Source: Rhodocyclaceae bacterium (GTDB taxonomy: Bacteria; Pseudomonadota; Gammaproteobacteria; Burkholderiales; Rhodocyclaceae). From it: a DNA stretch of 64,000 nucleotides. Numbering within the stretch: position 1 is the stretch's first letter; each line of letters begins with the position of its first letter. Made by a program: the position numbers and the translations under genes. The stretch is taken from assembly GCA_016721505.1 (NCBI GenBank), contig JADKHX010000002.1, positions 62,001 through 126,000 of the forward strand, written 5' to 3'. Under the pieces are notes generated by a model. That model was not told the origin of the DNA, did no database searches, and saw nothing but the letters and a program-made list of their open reading frames with translations. Positions 1 to 8,987 of the stretch are shown here, in pieces.

Positions 1-255
1 GTTGGCATCTCCATCGATACACTTAACAACGTACTGGATTTCCAAAAACGCACGCCCGTCAGCTACCCGCTACTGATAGGAACAATGGAAACGGTACAGA
101 ACACCATTCCGCTTGGAAACAATGCGCAAGCCCTACCTTTTACAGCCATCTTTGATCGGTCTGGCGTGCTGCATTCGGTCAAGCTTGGGCGCTTGGCAGA
201 GGCTGAATTAGCGCATACTCTGCTAGCCCTCGAGACAAACGCAGAGACCAAGTAG
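1..255 (+). CDS. TlpA/ResA-like thioredoxin-fold protein, C-terminal part
   Basis: The window opens inside this gene: the first base starts an in-frame codon and the frame runs 84 codons to a TAG. The visible part has the C-terminal half of a thioredoxin fold. The stretch LPFTAIFDRSG carries the cis-proline and the following strand-turn typical of TlpA/ResA periplasmic thiol-disulfide reductases, and the opening VGISID fits the strand before it. The CxxC active site would lie upstream and cannot be checked. A TlpA-family gene directly before aroQ is a familiar arrangement in betaproteobacteria. The family call rests only on this half. Confidence 0.65.
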   Translation, partial: VGISIDTLNNVLDFQKRTPVSYPLLIGTMETVQNTIPLGNNAQALPFTAIFDRSGVLHSVKLGRLAEAELAHTLLALETNAETK

Positions 256-292
256 TGGACAAACTGACGTTATTTGCGGCAAACTCACTGTC

Positions 293-838
293 ATGACGAA
301 GTCAACTAACCAAGCGAGCAACGCGAAACCTGCATCCAAGCAGGCTAAAAAGGCTGGGGCTCTCGCGGCAACTACGGGTCGCAGTGAGGGAATTTTAGTG
401 CTGCACGGGCCGAATCTGAATTTGCTTGGCTCACGCGAACCAGAAATTTACGGTAGCTGTACGCTTGCCGACATTTCTACGACGATGAGTGCGCGAGCCA
501 AAGGTGCTGGCGTGCGCTTGGAGAGCTTCCAAAGCAATCACGAAGGCGATTTGATCGACCGGATTCAAAGTGCGCGTGCAATCGGCATTGGGTTCATCAT
601 CATAAACGCCGCAGGCTTCACGCACACTAGCATTGCCATGCGAGACGCCCTGGCGGCTGTCGAAATTCCGTTTATCGAAGTCCATCTTTCGAATATTCAT
701 AAACGCGAAATTTTTCGCCATCATTCGTATTTTTCTGAACTTGCCGAGGGTGTCATTGTCGGCCTCGGCGCGCAGGGTTATGAATTGGCGCTTGAAGCCG
801 CATTAACCCGATTGGGTCACGGCGAAAAGCGCACTTGA
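293..838 (+). CDS. aroQ: Type II 3-dehydroquinate dehydratase
   Basis: This enzyme converts 3-dehydroquinate to 3-dehydroshikimate in the shikimate pathway, in the cytoplasm. The signature LHGPNLNLLGSREPEIYGS contains the active-site tyrosine, NAAGFTHTSIAMRDAL the substrate-binding asparagine and histidine region, and EVHLSNIHKREIFRHHS the C-terminal catalytic segment. At 181 residues it is about 35 longer than usual. The excess is a lysine- and alanine-rich N-terminal extension before the conserved ILVLHGPN. The extension has no recognisable domain, and no strong internal start precedes the core, so the ATG is kept. It lies just ahead of accB, a usual betaproteobacterial order. Confidence 0.95.
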   Translation: MTKSTNQASNAKPASKQAKKAGALAATTGRSEGILVLHGPNLNLLGSREPEIYGSCTLADISTTMSARAKGAGVRLESFQSNHEGDLIDRIQSARAIGIGFIIINAAGFTHTSIAMRDALAAVEIPFIEVHLSNIHKREIFRHHSYFSELAEGVIVGLGAQGYELALEAALTRLGHGEKRT

Positions 839-925
839 TCCAAAAAACAATACGGTGACGCGCAAGCTGGTGGTCGCGCTAATCCTGCCAAGGCTACGGC
901 CAGTAACATTTTTGAGGAGCCTTCT

Positions 926-1396
926 ATGGACCTAAGAAAACTCAAGACACTGATTGATCTGGTACAAAATTCCGGCATTTCGGAATTGGAAATTAGCGAA
1001 GGCGAAGAAAAGATTCGCATTGCCAAATATGCCCCTGGTGTTCCCGCCACCACCTACGCTCATGCTCCAGCGCCAGTGCATGTCTCCGTCCCGGTCGGGT
1101 CAAATGACGGCGTGTCACCAGCACCAACTGGCGCGATGGAGCCGGTGGCCGCTGAACCACAAGGCCACATTGTCAAATCACCAATGGTCGGCACCTTCTA
1201 TCGCTCGGGTGCGCCGGGTGCTCCAGCGTTTGTGGAAGTCGGCCAAGCGGTTAAAGAAGGCGATCGCCTGTGCATCATCGAAGCGATGAAACTGATGAAC
1301 GAAATCGAATCCGATGCGACCGGTACTGTGAAAGCCATACTGGTTGAAAACGGCCAGCCGCTGGAGTTTGGCCAACCGATGTTTGTGATCGGCTGA
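926..1396 (+). CDS. accB: Biotin carboxyl carrier protein of acetyl-CoA carboxylase
   Basis: This is the biotin carrier of acetyl-CoA carboxylase, the first committed step of fatty-acid synthesis. The N-terminal 45 residues are the conserved BCCP helix-rich part. A Pro/Ala/Val-rich linker (about residues 46-80) follows, then the biotinyl domain with EAMKLMNEIE, where Lys122 is the biotinylation site. A GAGGAG ribosome-binding site precedes the ATG. A copy of the window-wide hairpin repeat (1108-1133) sits in frame in the linker and encodes DGVSPAPTGA, a place that tolerates insertion. accC follows after 2 bp, so the two are co-expressed. Confidence 0.97.
   Translation: MDLRKLKTLIDLVQNSGISELEISEGEEKIRIAKYAPGVPATTYAHAPAPVHVSVPVGSNDGVSPAPTGAMEPVAAEPQGHIVKSPMVGTFYRSGAPGAPAFVEVGQAVKEGDRLCIIEAMKLMNEIESDATGTVKAILVENGQPLEFGQPMFVIG
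1108..1133 (+). repeat. Short hairpin repeat copy 1 (inside accB)
   Basis: A 26-bp copy of the dispersed repeat with core CAGCACCAACTG. It starts CGGCGTGT and ends CTGGCG. The core folds as CCAG-CACCAA-CTGG. It is translated in frame in the AccB linker. Confidence 0.8.
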
Positions 1397-1398
1397 AT

Positions 1399-2763
1399 AT
1401 GATCGGCAAGGTTCTTATCGCCAATCGCGGTGAAATTGCGTTGCGAATTTTGCGCGCCTGTCGCGAGATGGGTATCCGCACGGTAGCGGTACATTCTGAG
1501 GCTGATACCGAAGCCAAATACGTCAAGCTGGCCGACGAATCGGTGTGCATTGGTCCTGCACCTTCTGGACTGAGTTATCTCAATATCCCAGCGATTATTT
1601 CCGCGGCTGAAGTGACTGATGCCGAAGCCATTCACCCCGGTTACGGTTTTCTCTCGGAGAATGCAGATTTCGCTGAACGGGTTGAACGATCCGGTTTCAT
1701 TTTCATCGGCCCGCGCCCAGAAACTATCCGTTTAATGGGTGACAAAGTCTCGGCCAAAGCTGCCATGCGCGCAGCGCAAGTGCCTTGCGTGCCAGGATCA
1801 GAGGGCGCCTTGCCGGAGGATCCCAAAGAGTGCGTCAAGATTGCTCGCGCAGTCGGCTATCCGGTCATCATCAAGGCGGCGGGCGGCGGCGGCGGGCGTG
1901 GTATGCGCGTGGTGCATACCGAGGCGGCACTGGTTAACGCGATCGCCATGACTCGCGCCGAAGCCGGCGCTGCGTTCAACAACGCGACGGTGTATTTGGA
2001 AAAATATTTAGTTACCCCGCGACACATCGAAATTCAGGTGGTGGCCGATGCGCATGGCAACGCTATTTGGCTAGGTGAGCGTGACTGCTCGATGCAAAGG
2101 CGACATCAGAAAGTCTTGGAGGAATCGCCCGCACCGGGTATCCCGCGCCGCTATATCAGCCGTGTTGGTGACCGCTGCGCGGATGCCTGTCGACGCATCA
2201 ACTATCGTGGCGCTGGAACGTTTGAATTCCTTTACGAGAACAACGAGTTTTATTTCATCGAAATGAATACGCGGGTTCAGGTCGAGCACCCGGTCACTGA
2301 AGAAACCAGCGGCATCGATATTGTGCAAGCCCAAATTCGCGTTGCCAATGGCGAAAAACTTTGGCTCAAACAACGCGAAATCGAAGCGCGTGGACATTCC
2401 ATCGAATGTCGCATCAATGCTGAAGATCCTTTCAAATTCACGCCATCGCCGGGAAAAATCACCAACTGGCATCCACCCGGAGGCCCGGGCATTCGCGTTG
2501 ATTCGCATGCGTATTCGGGCTACATCGTGCCGCAGTATTACGATTCGATGATAGGCAAAGTTATTGCCACCGGCGACACCCGCGAACAAGCCATCCGTCG
2601 CATGCGAATTGCCTTATCCGAGATGATGGTTGACGGCATTAAAACCAACATTCCCCTGCATCAGGATTTGCTGTTGGACGAACGTTTTATTCAAGGCGGC
2701 ACCAGCATTCACTACCTAGAAGAAAAGCTCGCCCAGCGCGAGGAAGCGCGTCGCAACACATAA
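1399..2763 (+). CDS. accC: Biotin carboxylase subunit of acetyl-CoA carboxylase
   Basis: This is the ATP-dependent carboxylase that loads CO2 onto AccB biotin. Its 454 residues match the family length. The N-terminal biotin-carboxylase domain starts MIGKVLIANRGEIALRI. The ATP-grasp glycine loop AAGGGGGRGMRVV lies near residue 165, and the catalytic segment EMNTRVQVEHPVTE near residue 290. The gene starts 2 bp after accB stops, which implies translational coupling. No damaged motif was seen. Confidence 0.98.
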   Translation: MIGKVLIANRGEIALRILRACREMGIRTVAVHSEADTEAKYVKLADESVCIGPAPSGLSYLNIPAIISAAEVTDAEAIHPGYGFLSENADFAERVERSGFIFIGPRPETIRLMGDKVSAKAAMRAAQVPCVPGSEGALPEDPKECVKIARAVGYPVIIKAAGGGGGRGMRVVHTEAALVNAIAMTRAEAGAAFNNATVYLEKYLVTPRHIEIQVVADAHGNAIWLGERDCSMQRRHQKVLEESPAPGIPRRYISRVGDRCADACRRINYRGAGTFEFLYENNEFYFIEMNTRVQVEHPVTEETSGIDIVQAQIRVANGEKLWLKQREIEARGHSIECRINAEDPFKFTPSPGKITNWHPPGGPGIRVDSHAYSGYIVPQYYDSMIGKVIATGDTREQAIRRMRIALSEMMVDGIKTNIPLHQDLLLDERFIQGGTSIHYLEEKLAQREEARRNT

Positions 2764-2772
2764 GGGCCGCCA

Positions 2773-3663
2773 ATGTGGTTAGAAGTGAAGCTGGAAACCG
2801 AAGCGCTGCACGCTGACGCATTAGCCGATGCTTTGCTGGCTTGCGGTGCGATTTCTGCTAGCGTCGAAGACGCGCATGCGGGCACCGATTTGGAAACACC
2901 GCAGTTTGGTGAACCCGATGGCACTGCAAATACTCCGCCAACACCTCTGTGGGATCGCAGTCGCGTAATCGCTTTGTTTGAACCTGCCGAAGATTTGCGC
3001 GTGCGGATAGCCAAGGTGGCTGGATTATCGAACCCTTCATCGATTTTGCTGACCGAAGTCGCTGAACAAGATTGGGTGCGTTTGACTCAATCGCAGTTCG
3101 ATCCGATTTGCATCAACGAACAACTTTGGATTGTGCCTTCGTGGCATGTCGCGCCCAACGCCAAGGCAATAAATTTGGTGCTCGACCCTGGTCTCGCTTT
3201 CGGCACTGGTTCACACCCGACAACTTTTCTGTGCTTAGATTGGCTGACGCAAATTGATTGTCGTAACAAGTCTGTGCTTGATTACGGTTGCGGCTCAGGC
3301 ATCCTCGCCATCGCTGCCGCACGCTTAGGTGCGGCTACGGTGTTAGGTGTCGACATCGACCAAAATGCATTGATCGCCGCCAAAGACAATGCAACAAACA
3401 ACAGCGTTAATTTACCGCTTCGCCATTCGGTGCAACCACTAACTGAAACATTCGATATCGTCGTCGCCAATATTTTGACCAACCCGTTGTGCGTACTTGC
3501 GCCGCTGTTGGTCCAACGTGTCGCTGCCGGGGGCTGTATAACTTTGTCGGGCGTATTGGAAACCCAAGCCGAGCAAGTTATCGCCGCCTACGCACCATAT
3601 TTATCTCTGAAAATCGGCGCAACGCGCGACGGGTGGGTTCGGCTTGAAGGCACAAAATGCTAA
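2773..3663 (+). CDS. prmA: Ribosomal protein L11 methyltransferase
   Basis: This SAM-dependent enzyme trimethylates ribosomal protein L11. Its 296 residues match PrmA. An N-terminal substrate-recognition domain precedes a Rossmann methyltransferase domain with motif I VLDYGCGSGILAIAAARLG, the acidic VDIDQNA loop and the VVANILTNPL motif typical of this family. It lies 9 bp after accC and overlaps the next gene by 7 bp, so it belongs to the acc operon. Confidence 0.96.
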   Translation: MWLEVKLETEALHADALADALLACGAISASVEDAHAGTDLETPQFGEPDGTANTPPTPLWDRSRVIALFEPAEDLRVRIAKVAGLSNPSSILLTEVAEQDWVRLTQSQFDPICINEQLWIVPSWHVAPNAKAINLVLDPGLAFGTGSHPTTFLCLDWLTQIDCRNKSVLDYGCGSGILAIAAARLGAATVLGVDIDQNALIAAKDNATNNSVNLPLRHSVQPLTETFDIVVANILTNPLCVLAPLLVQRVAAGGCITLSGVLETQAEQVIAAYAPYLSLKIGATRDGWVRLEGTKC

Positions 3664-4532
3664 GCCGTTGCCCCAATTGTCAGACAACTTTCCGAGTCAC
3701 CACAGAACAACTCAAGGCGCGTCTCGGGCAAGTACGTTGCGGCACCTGCAAGCAAGTGTTCAACGCACTTGAAGCATTGGTCGATGCTTTACCCGATACT
3801 CAATCGCTTGCCCCACCGGCGCCAGTTTGGCGTGACGCCGCAGCCGCTCCGTTAGCGCGACCAGACTCATTCACCAACGAACGAAGCTTTCACAGCTTGC
3901 TGAGCAAAGAAGTATCGTCCGACTTGCCGCTGGCTCAAGCAGCAAATAGTGCCAATGCTGACATCGAAGAATTCACCAGTGATGCATTCGAATCAATCGG
4001 GTCTAGCGACGAAGCACCAGATGAAGCATTGCCCGTGCAGCCGCCGATCAAACTTCGCCGCTGGCCATGGGCAATTGCCGCCAGCCTTGCAGGCATTGTC
4101 TTCATCGCGCAAATTGCGGTTTACTACCGCATTGAAATTGCGGTGCTGTCGCCCGAAGCACGCCCGGCGTTAGAGGCGCTTTGCGAGGTCGCCATGTGCA
4201 GCGTTGACTTGCCTAGCAAGGTCGAGCTATTGAGCATTGAAGCTTCCGATCTGCATCCGGTTGATCCCGCAACACCAACTCAACTCGAACTGACCGCGAC
4301 CTTACGAAATCGCGCGCCGTTTGCACAAACTTGGCCGCACTTGGAACTAACAATTACCGACACCACCGATAATGCGGTGGCTCGCCGGGTAATTGCACCG
4401 CAAGAATATTTGCTGCGCGGGCGCGATGCGACCAGCGGATTTGCCAGTCAAAGCGACAATCCCGTCAGCATTTTTCTCACCACCGCCGGACTCCCCGCCA
4501 GCGGCTATCGTCTTTATCTTTTCTATCCCTAA
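3657..4532 (+). CDS. Zinc-ribbon and DUF3426 membrane protein
   Basis: This is a conserved betaproteobacterial protein of unknown function found after prmA. The first 40 residues form an MJ0042-type zinc ribbon with two CxxC pairs (CPNC and CGTC). A low-complexity acidic linker follows, then one transmembrane helix (WPWAIAASLAGIVFIAQIAV, about residues 137-157) and a C-terminal DUF3426 beta-rich domain of about 130 residues, probably periplasmic. It overlaps prmA by 7 bp and lies 5 bp before the kinase gene, so all three are probably one transcript. Confidence 0.9.
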   Translation: MLSRCPNCQTTFRVTTEQLKARLGQVRCGTCKQVFNALEALVDALPDTQSLAPPAPVWRDAAAAPLARPDSFTNERSFHSLLSKEVSSDLPLAQAANSANADIEEFTSDAFESIGSSDEAPDEALPVQPPIKLRRWPWAIAASLAGIVFIAQIAVYYRIEIAVLSPEARPALEALCEVAMCSVDLPSKVELLSIEASDLHPVDPATPTQLELTATLRNRAPFAQTWPHLELTITDTTDNAVARRVIAPQEYLLRGRDATSGFASQSDNPVSIFLTTAGLPASGYRLYLFYP

Positions 4533-4537
4533 ACCCT

Positions 4538-5473
4538 ATGAATACACTGATCTGCGGATCGATTGCCTACGACACCATCATGGTGTTCAACGACCGCTTC
4601 AAAAACCACTTGTTGCCCGATCAATTGCACATTCTCAATGTGTCATTTCTGGTACCAGAAATGCGCCGAGAATACGGCGGCTGTGCCGGCAACATTGCCT
4701 ACAACCTGAATCTGCTCGGCGGCAAACCACTGATCATGGCCAGCGTCGGTCAAGACAGCGCGCCCTATTTGCAACGCATGAAGACACTCGGACTGTCATC
4801 CAAACATGTGCGTGAGATCGCCACCAGCTTTACTGCGCAAGCCTTTATCACTACCGATCTGGACGACAATCAGATCACTGCATTTCATCCCGGTGCGATG
4901 AATTTCTCGCACCAAAACCATATCGCCGACGCGAGCAATGTAAGTCTAGGAATCATTTCGCCCGATGGGCGCGATGGCATGCTGCAACACGCCACAGAAT
5001 TCCACGCCGCGGGCATACCGTTTGTATTCGATCCCGGTCAAGGCTTGCCAATGTTTGACGGCGCAGACTTGCTCAAGTTTCTCGATCTGGCCGACTATTG
5101 CACAGTGAATGATTACGAAGCCAAACTACTTACCGAACGCACCGGCAAGTCGCTAAACGAATTGGCAACGATGGTCCGTGCACTGATCGTAACGCTGGGT
5201 GGCGAAGGCTCAGAGATCTATGCCGACGGTACTCGCATTGCGATTCCAAGCGTCAAACCCACGGCGCTGGTTGACCCAACCGGTTGCGGTGATGCCTACC
5301 GTGCCGGCCTGTTGTATGGCATCGGTGAAGGCTGGGATTGGCGCAAAACGGGACGGCTCGCATCACTACTAGGTTCTATAAAAATAGCCGAGCGCGGCGG
5401 GCAAAATCATACGCCGACCAAATCTGAAATCGCCGCAAGCTTCCACGCCGCGTTTGGTGAAAAGCCATGGTGA
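4538..5473 (+). CDS. PfkB-family carbohydrate/nucleoside kinase
   Basis: This is a ribokinase-fold kinase, closest in appearance to the putative adenosine kinases of betaproteobacteria. The N-terminal GGCAGNIAYNLNLLGGKP is the substrate-binding signature. DPTGCGDAYRAGLLYG is the C-terminal PfkB signature, with the catalytic aspartate in GCGDA. At 311 residues the length is typical. The substrate cannot be told from sequence: adenosine, ribose and fructose derivatives all remain possible. It follows the DUF3426 gene by 5 bp. Confidence 0.9.
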   Translation: MNTLICGSIAYDTIMVFNDRFKNHLLPDQLHILNVSFLVPEMRREYGGCAGNIAYNLNLLGGKPLIMASVGQDSAPYLQRMKTLGLSSKHVREIATSFTAQAFITTDLDDNQITAFHPGAMNFSHQNHIADASNVSLGIISPDGRDGMLQHATEFHAAGIPFVFDPGQGLPMFDGADLLKFLDLADYCTVNDYEAKLLTERTGKSLNELATMVRALIVTLGGEGSEIYADGTRIAIPSVKPTALVDPTGCGDAYRAGLLYGIGEGWDWRKTGRLASLLGSIKIAERGGQNHTPTKSEIAASFHAAFGEKPW

Positions 5474-5495
5474 AACAGCGCCTGAGTGGTGCACA

Positions 5496-5521
5496 CGCCA
5501 GTTGGTGCTGGTAACACGCCG
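5496..5521 (-). repeat. Short hairpin repeat copy 2 (intergenic)
   Basis: A copy of the dispersed repeat, with the core CAGCACCAACTG on the minus strand, between the kinase gene and the TPR gene. The CCAG/CTGG stem is intact. Confidence 0.8.
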
Positions 5522-5538
5522 TTAGTTCGTATCGCGCC

Positions 5539-7512
5539 ATGTCGCAGCCCACACTGATATCTTTTGACCAAGCGGTACGCCTGCTAGACCAAGGTAAAGA
5601 CGAGCAAGCGCGCAACGCTTTCAGTGACCGCATTGCGCGGGACGCAAGCGATTGGCAATCCCTAATGATGCTGGGCATCATCGCCGGGAAGCAAGGCGAC
5701 CCAACATTGGCCATCACATTTTTCGACCGCGCGCTTGCCATTCACCCGCGACATGTGGACACACTATGCAATCGCGCCAATGCTCTGATGCTGCTGAATC
5801 GACATGAAGAAGCGTTGACCAGCTTGAATGAATTGGTCGTGATGGCACCAGACAATTCGAGTGTTTGGGGCAACAAAGCTGCGGCCTTGCAAGCTTTGGC
5901 CAGGTTACCCGAAGCGGTAGATTGCTTTGTGCAGGTGCTGGAGCTCGCGCCAGACAATCTGGATTTTTTGTTTCGCCACGGCATGGCCTGCGTGACGCTA
6001 AAGCAATATGCCGATGCGGAAAAAAGTTTGCGGCGGCTAACCACGCTAACGCCAACGAATCCGCTGGCATACCATGGCCTTGGACTGGCGCTGCAAGGTT
6101 TGGATTTGTTAGACGCTGCGCTAGCCTGTTTCGATCGTGCCAGCGCCATCAATCCCACACAGACAGATACCTATTTCGCCTGCGGCAATTTATTGATGAG
6201 TATGTCGCGCCACGAAGAAGCTGTGTTGAGTTATGACGCTGCGATACGAGTGGATTCGAAAGTGCCAGAGATTCACAATAATCGTGGTGTTGCACTCAGA
6301 ACACTGCGCCGCGAAAGTGAGTCTCTTGCCGCTTTTGAAATGGCGCTCGACTTGCGACCCGATTATGCTGGCGCGCACAACAATCGCGGCGTCGCGTTTC
6401 GTCAATTGGGTCGTCTGCATGAAGCCTTGGAATGTTATGACCGCGCCCTCGAACTGTTGCCCGACTTCGTTTCCGCGCTCAGCAATCGCGGCGCGGCGCT
6501 CACCAATCTGAATCGAATTGATGAAGCACTGCAGTGCTTTAGCCAGGCACATAAGCTGTCACCTCAACAAGACGATGTCACTTATAACGAAAGCTTGTGT
6601 CTCCTACTCAAAGGCGATTTCGAGCGTGGCTTTCAACAATACGAAGCCCGTTGGACGCAAAATGGCGTAACTAAAATCAACGAGACGCACGGCAAGCCGT
6701 TGTGGCTCGGGATGAGCGACATCAAAGGCAAGACGATTTTGCTGCACGCCGAACAGGGCTATGGCGATACGCTACAGTTTTGTCGTTATGCAAAGCAGGT
6801 CGCCGCGATGGGTGCGCGTGTTGCGATGTATGTGCCTAGCAGTTTGCTACCGTTGTTGGATGGGCTGACTGGCGTTGATGCGATGTCAGATCAAATCACT
6901 AAGTTGCCACCGGCTGATGTGCAATGCCCTCTGTTGAGTTTGCCATTGGCATGCAAAACACGTTTGACTGACGTGAGCGGCGTGGCGTATTTGCAGGCAC
7001 CGCCCCGCTATATCGATACTTGGACAGAGCGCTTGGACGTGCAGTTGGACAAACCCACGCGACCGCGTGTCGGCGTGATGTGGAGCGGCAATAGCGCGCA
7101 CCGCAATGACATGCATCGCTCAATTCCCTTGGCGCAATTTCGTCAAATCCTGTCGCTCGATGTGGATTTTTTCAGCCTGCAGAATTTCACTCATGAAGCG
7201 GAGTTACCACTCCTGGCTCAATGCAAAAATCTGCTGCGCTTCGACGACCTGCTCAAAAATTTCGCCGATACAGCAGCGCTAATTTCGGCAATGGATATGG
7301 TGATTACCGTCGATACCAGCGTGGCACATTTAGCTGGTGCGTTGGGCAAACCCGTATGGATATTACTTCCGCTTAACCGCGACTGGCGTTGGCTGTTGGA
7401 GCGCAGCGACACACCCTGGTACGACAACGCAACCTTGTTTAGGCAAACGCAACTTGGCGATTGGGATAGCGTTTTGGGTGCTGTATCGCGGCGACTCGCT
7501 GTGCATTTCTAA
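5539..7512 (+). CDS. TPR protein with glycosyltransferase-like C-terminal domain
   Basis: A 657-residue protein. Residues from about 8 to 370 are around ten tetratricopeptide repeats, with recurring patterns such as ALACFDRASAINP and ALECYDRALELLPDF. The C-terminal 270 residues resemble the glycosyltransferase 9/41-like domain that follows TPRs in many betaproteobacterial proteins. They include GVMWSGNSAHRNDMHRSI and the nucleotide-sugar-pocket-like DTSVAHLAGALGKPVWILL. Such proteins are often assigned to protein or surface glycosylation, but the acceptor is unknown. There is no signal peptide, so it is probably cytoplasmic. It stands alone, with a repeat on each side. Confidence 0.85.
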   Translation: MSQPTLISFDQAVRLLDQGKDEQARNAFSDRIARDASDWQSLMMLGIIAGKQGDPTLAITFFDRALAIHPRHVDTLCNRANALMLLNRHEEALTSLNELVVMAPDNSSVWGNKAAALQALARLPEAVDCFVQVLELAPDNLDFLFRHGMACVTLKQYADAEKSLRRLTTLTPTNPLAYHGLGLALQGLDLLDAALACFDRASAINPTQTDTYFACGNLLMSMSRHEEAVLSYDAAIRVDSKVPEIHNNRGVALRTLRRESESLAAFEMALDLRPDYAGAHNNRGVAFRQLGRLHEALECYDRALELLPDFVSALSNRGAALTNLNRIDEALQCFSQAHKLSPQQDDVTYNESLCLLLKGDFERGFQQYEARWTQNGVTKINETHGKPLWLGMSDIKGKTILLHAEQGYGDTLQFCRYAKQVAAMGARVAMYVPSSLLPLLDGLTGVDAMSDQITKLPPADVQCPLLSLPLACKTRLTDVSGVAYLQAPPRYIDTWTERLDVQLDKPTRPRVGVMWSGNSAHRNDMHRSIPLAQFRQILSLDVDFFSLQNFTHEAELPLLAQCKNLLRFDDLLKNFADTAALISAMDMVITVDTSVAHLAGALGKPVWILLPLNRDWRWLLERSDTPWYDNATLFRQTQLGDWDSVLGAVSRRLAVHF

Positions 7513-7518
7513 TCCAAC

Positions 7519-7615
7519 GGCGTGTGCTCCACGGATGGCTTTGCGCAGTCATCCGGCTACGCGGGCACGATGCAGTGTGCCGCGAATTCCCCGCTACGCC
7601 CGGCACCAACTCCTG
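7519..7615 (+). repeat. Degenerate copy of the long two-hairpin repeat
   Basis: The gap between the TPR gene and apaH holds a decayed copy of the roughly 84-bp repeat also seen at 26106 and 63417. Shared stretches include GGCTTTGC, a GC-rich middle, and GCGAATTCCC near the far end. The short core recurs beside it as GGCACCAACT. By eye, identity to the other long copies is about 70 percent. Confidence 0.55.
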
Positions 7616-7621
7616 GCCGTC

Positions 7622-8458
7622 CTAATCCCACCCGCGCGGCACCACATATTGCCGACTGGGTTGGCAAAAAATTCGCCGGTCTTCCAAGCGCAATGCGGTT
7701 AGCGAACCACCCCACAAACAACCCGTGTCGATGGCCGCCAAATCCTTTCGCATCACCAATCCCAACGCCGACCAATGGCCACAAACGATGAGCGCAGTGG
7801 CATTAACACGATGCGCCGCGTCAAACCAAGGTGTGCAGTTTTCCGGCCCCTGCGCGGGTGGTGCTTTACTGCCCGCCGCGCGGAATTCCATAGCCCCGTC
7901 GTTAGTCACATAACGCATCCGCGTCATAGCGTTCACGATCACCCGCAACCTATCCCAGCCGGATAAGTCGTCCGACCACGCCGCCGGTTCCGAACCCCAC
8001 ATTTGAGCCATAAATTCACGATAGTTTGGCGCGCGCAGGGCAGCAGAAACTTCGTCCGACAATTGCTGCGCTTGTGCCAAAGACCAACTTGGCAAAAGTC
8101 CGGCATGCACCATCGCCCATTCACCGTGACGATGAAACAAGGGCAGACTGCGCAACCAGTTAAGTAACTTGGCTCGATCAGGCGCGGCAAGAATTTCCGC
8201 CAGCGTGTCTTCGCGATTGGCTTTGCCAAACCCTTCGGACTGCATTAACAAATGCAAATCGTGATTGCCTAAAACCACAGTTGCGGCGTCGCCCAGCGAT
8301 TGGACATAGCGCAGCACCTCAAGCGACTGTGGACCACGATTGACCAGATCGCCAACGAACCACAAACGATCTTTGCGCGCGTCAAACTCGACGTGATCCA
8401 GCAAGGATTGCAAGGCATCAAAACAGCCTTGCACATCACCGATAGCGTAAGTCGTCAT
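7622..8458 (-). CDS. apaH: Symmetrical bis(5'-nucleosyl)-tetraphosphatase
   Basis: This enzyme hydrolyses Ap4A to two ADP and also limits Np4-capped RNA. Its 278 residues match ApaH. It carries the metallophosphatase motifs GDVQGC near residue 7, VGDLVNRGP near residue 35 and LGNHDLHLL near residue 64, plus the C-terminal CGHWSALG. The start lies 5 bp after the stop of the upstream glycosyltransferase gene, so the two form one minus-strand unit. Confidence 0.96.
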   Translation of the reverse strand: MTTYAIGDVQGCFDALQSLLDHVEFDARKDRLWFVGDLVNRGPQSLEVLRYVQSLGDAATVVLGNHDLHLLMQSEGFGKANREDTLAEILAAPDRAKLLNWLRSLPLFHRHGEWAMVHAGLLPSWSLAQAQQLSDEVSAALRAPNYREFMAQMWGSEPAAWSDDLSGWDRLRVIVNAMTRMRYVTNDGAMEFRAAGSKAPPAQGPENCTPWFDAAHRVNATALIVCGHWSALGLVMRKDLAAIDTGCLWGGSLTALRLEDRRIFCQPSRQYVVPRGWD

Positions 8459-8921
8459 AGCAATTATTTTTGCGCGGCGAGCATCTTGGCGTATTTGGCA
8501 AAGCTGGCGATGCAGCCAATCAGGATGTGCACCAAGCCCGCTGCGCCGTCGAGAAAGCCAAGCCGAAAGAAATAGAACTTGATGAAGCGAACCGCCGGCG
8601 AAATCAAAAGTTGCGCAATATTCGCGCGCTTGCCTTGTGCCAAAGCAATCTGGGCCGCCAGCGTGCTATATCGATTTTGTTTGGCCAAATAGTTGTCCAA
8701 GGACTCGGCCGATTCATGCAATAAATCTCCCGCCAAAGTGCCAGTCTCACCACGATTGACGATGACCTTTTCATGCACGATATCAGCCGACCAACGCGCC
8801 GCGCGACGATCAAACAAGCGCAAACTCCAATCCGGATAGCCTTCGCCATGACGTAAATATCTGCCCATAAACCGATTGCAGCGGGCAAAGCGATAGGCGG
8901 TTGTTTGCGCTGCAGCAGTAT

Positions 8922-8943
8922 CGTCAGTTGGTGCTGACGCGGA
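8922..8943 (-). repeat. Short hairpin repeat copy 3 (inside glycosyltransferase gene)
   Basis: A copy with a 6-bp perfect stem, CGTCAG and CTGACG, around the loop TTGGTG. The CGGCGTGT end is degenerate. It lies next to the poly-G tract and is read in frame as part of the second half of the glycosyltransferase. Confidence 0.65.
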
Positions 8944-8966
8944 GTCTCGGCCCTTTGGCCGGGGGC

Positions 8967-8987
8967 GGGGGGGGGGGGGGGGGGGGG
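8967..8987 (+). repeat. 21-bp homopolymeric G tract
   Basis: Twenty-one uninterrupted G, preceded by GGGGGC and followed by CTTTGC, four G and eight C. The G and C runs can pair. It is the frameshift point of the glycosyltransferase gene. Confidence 0.9.
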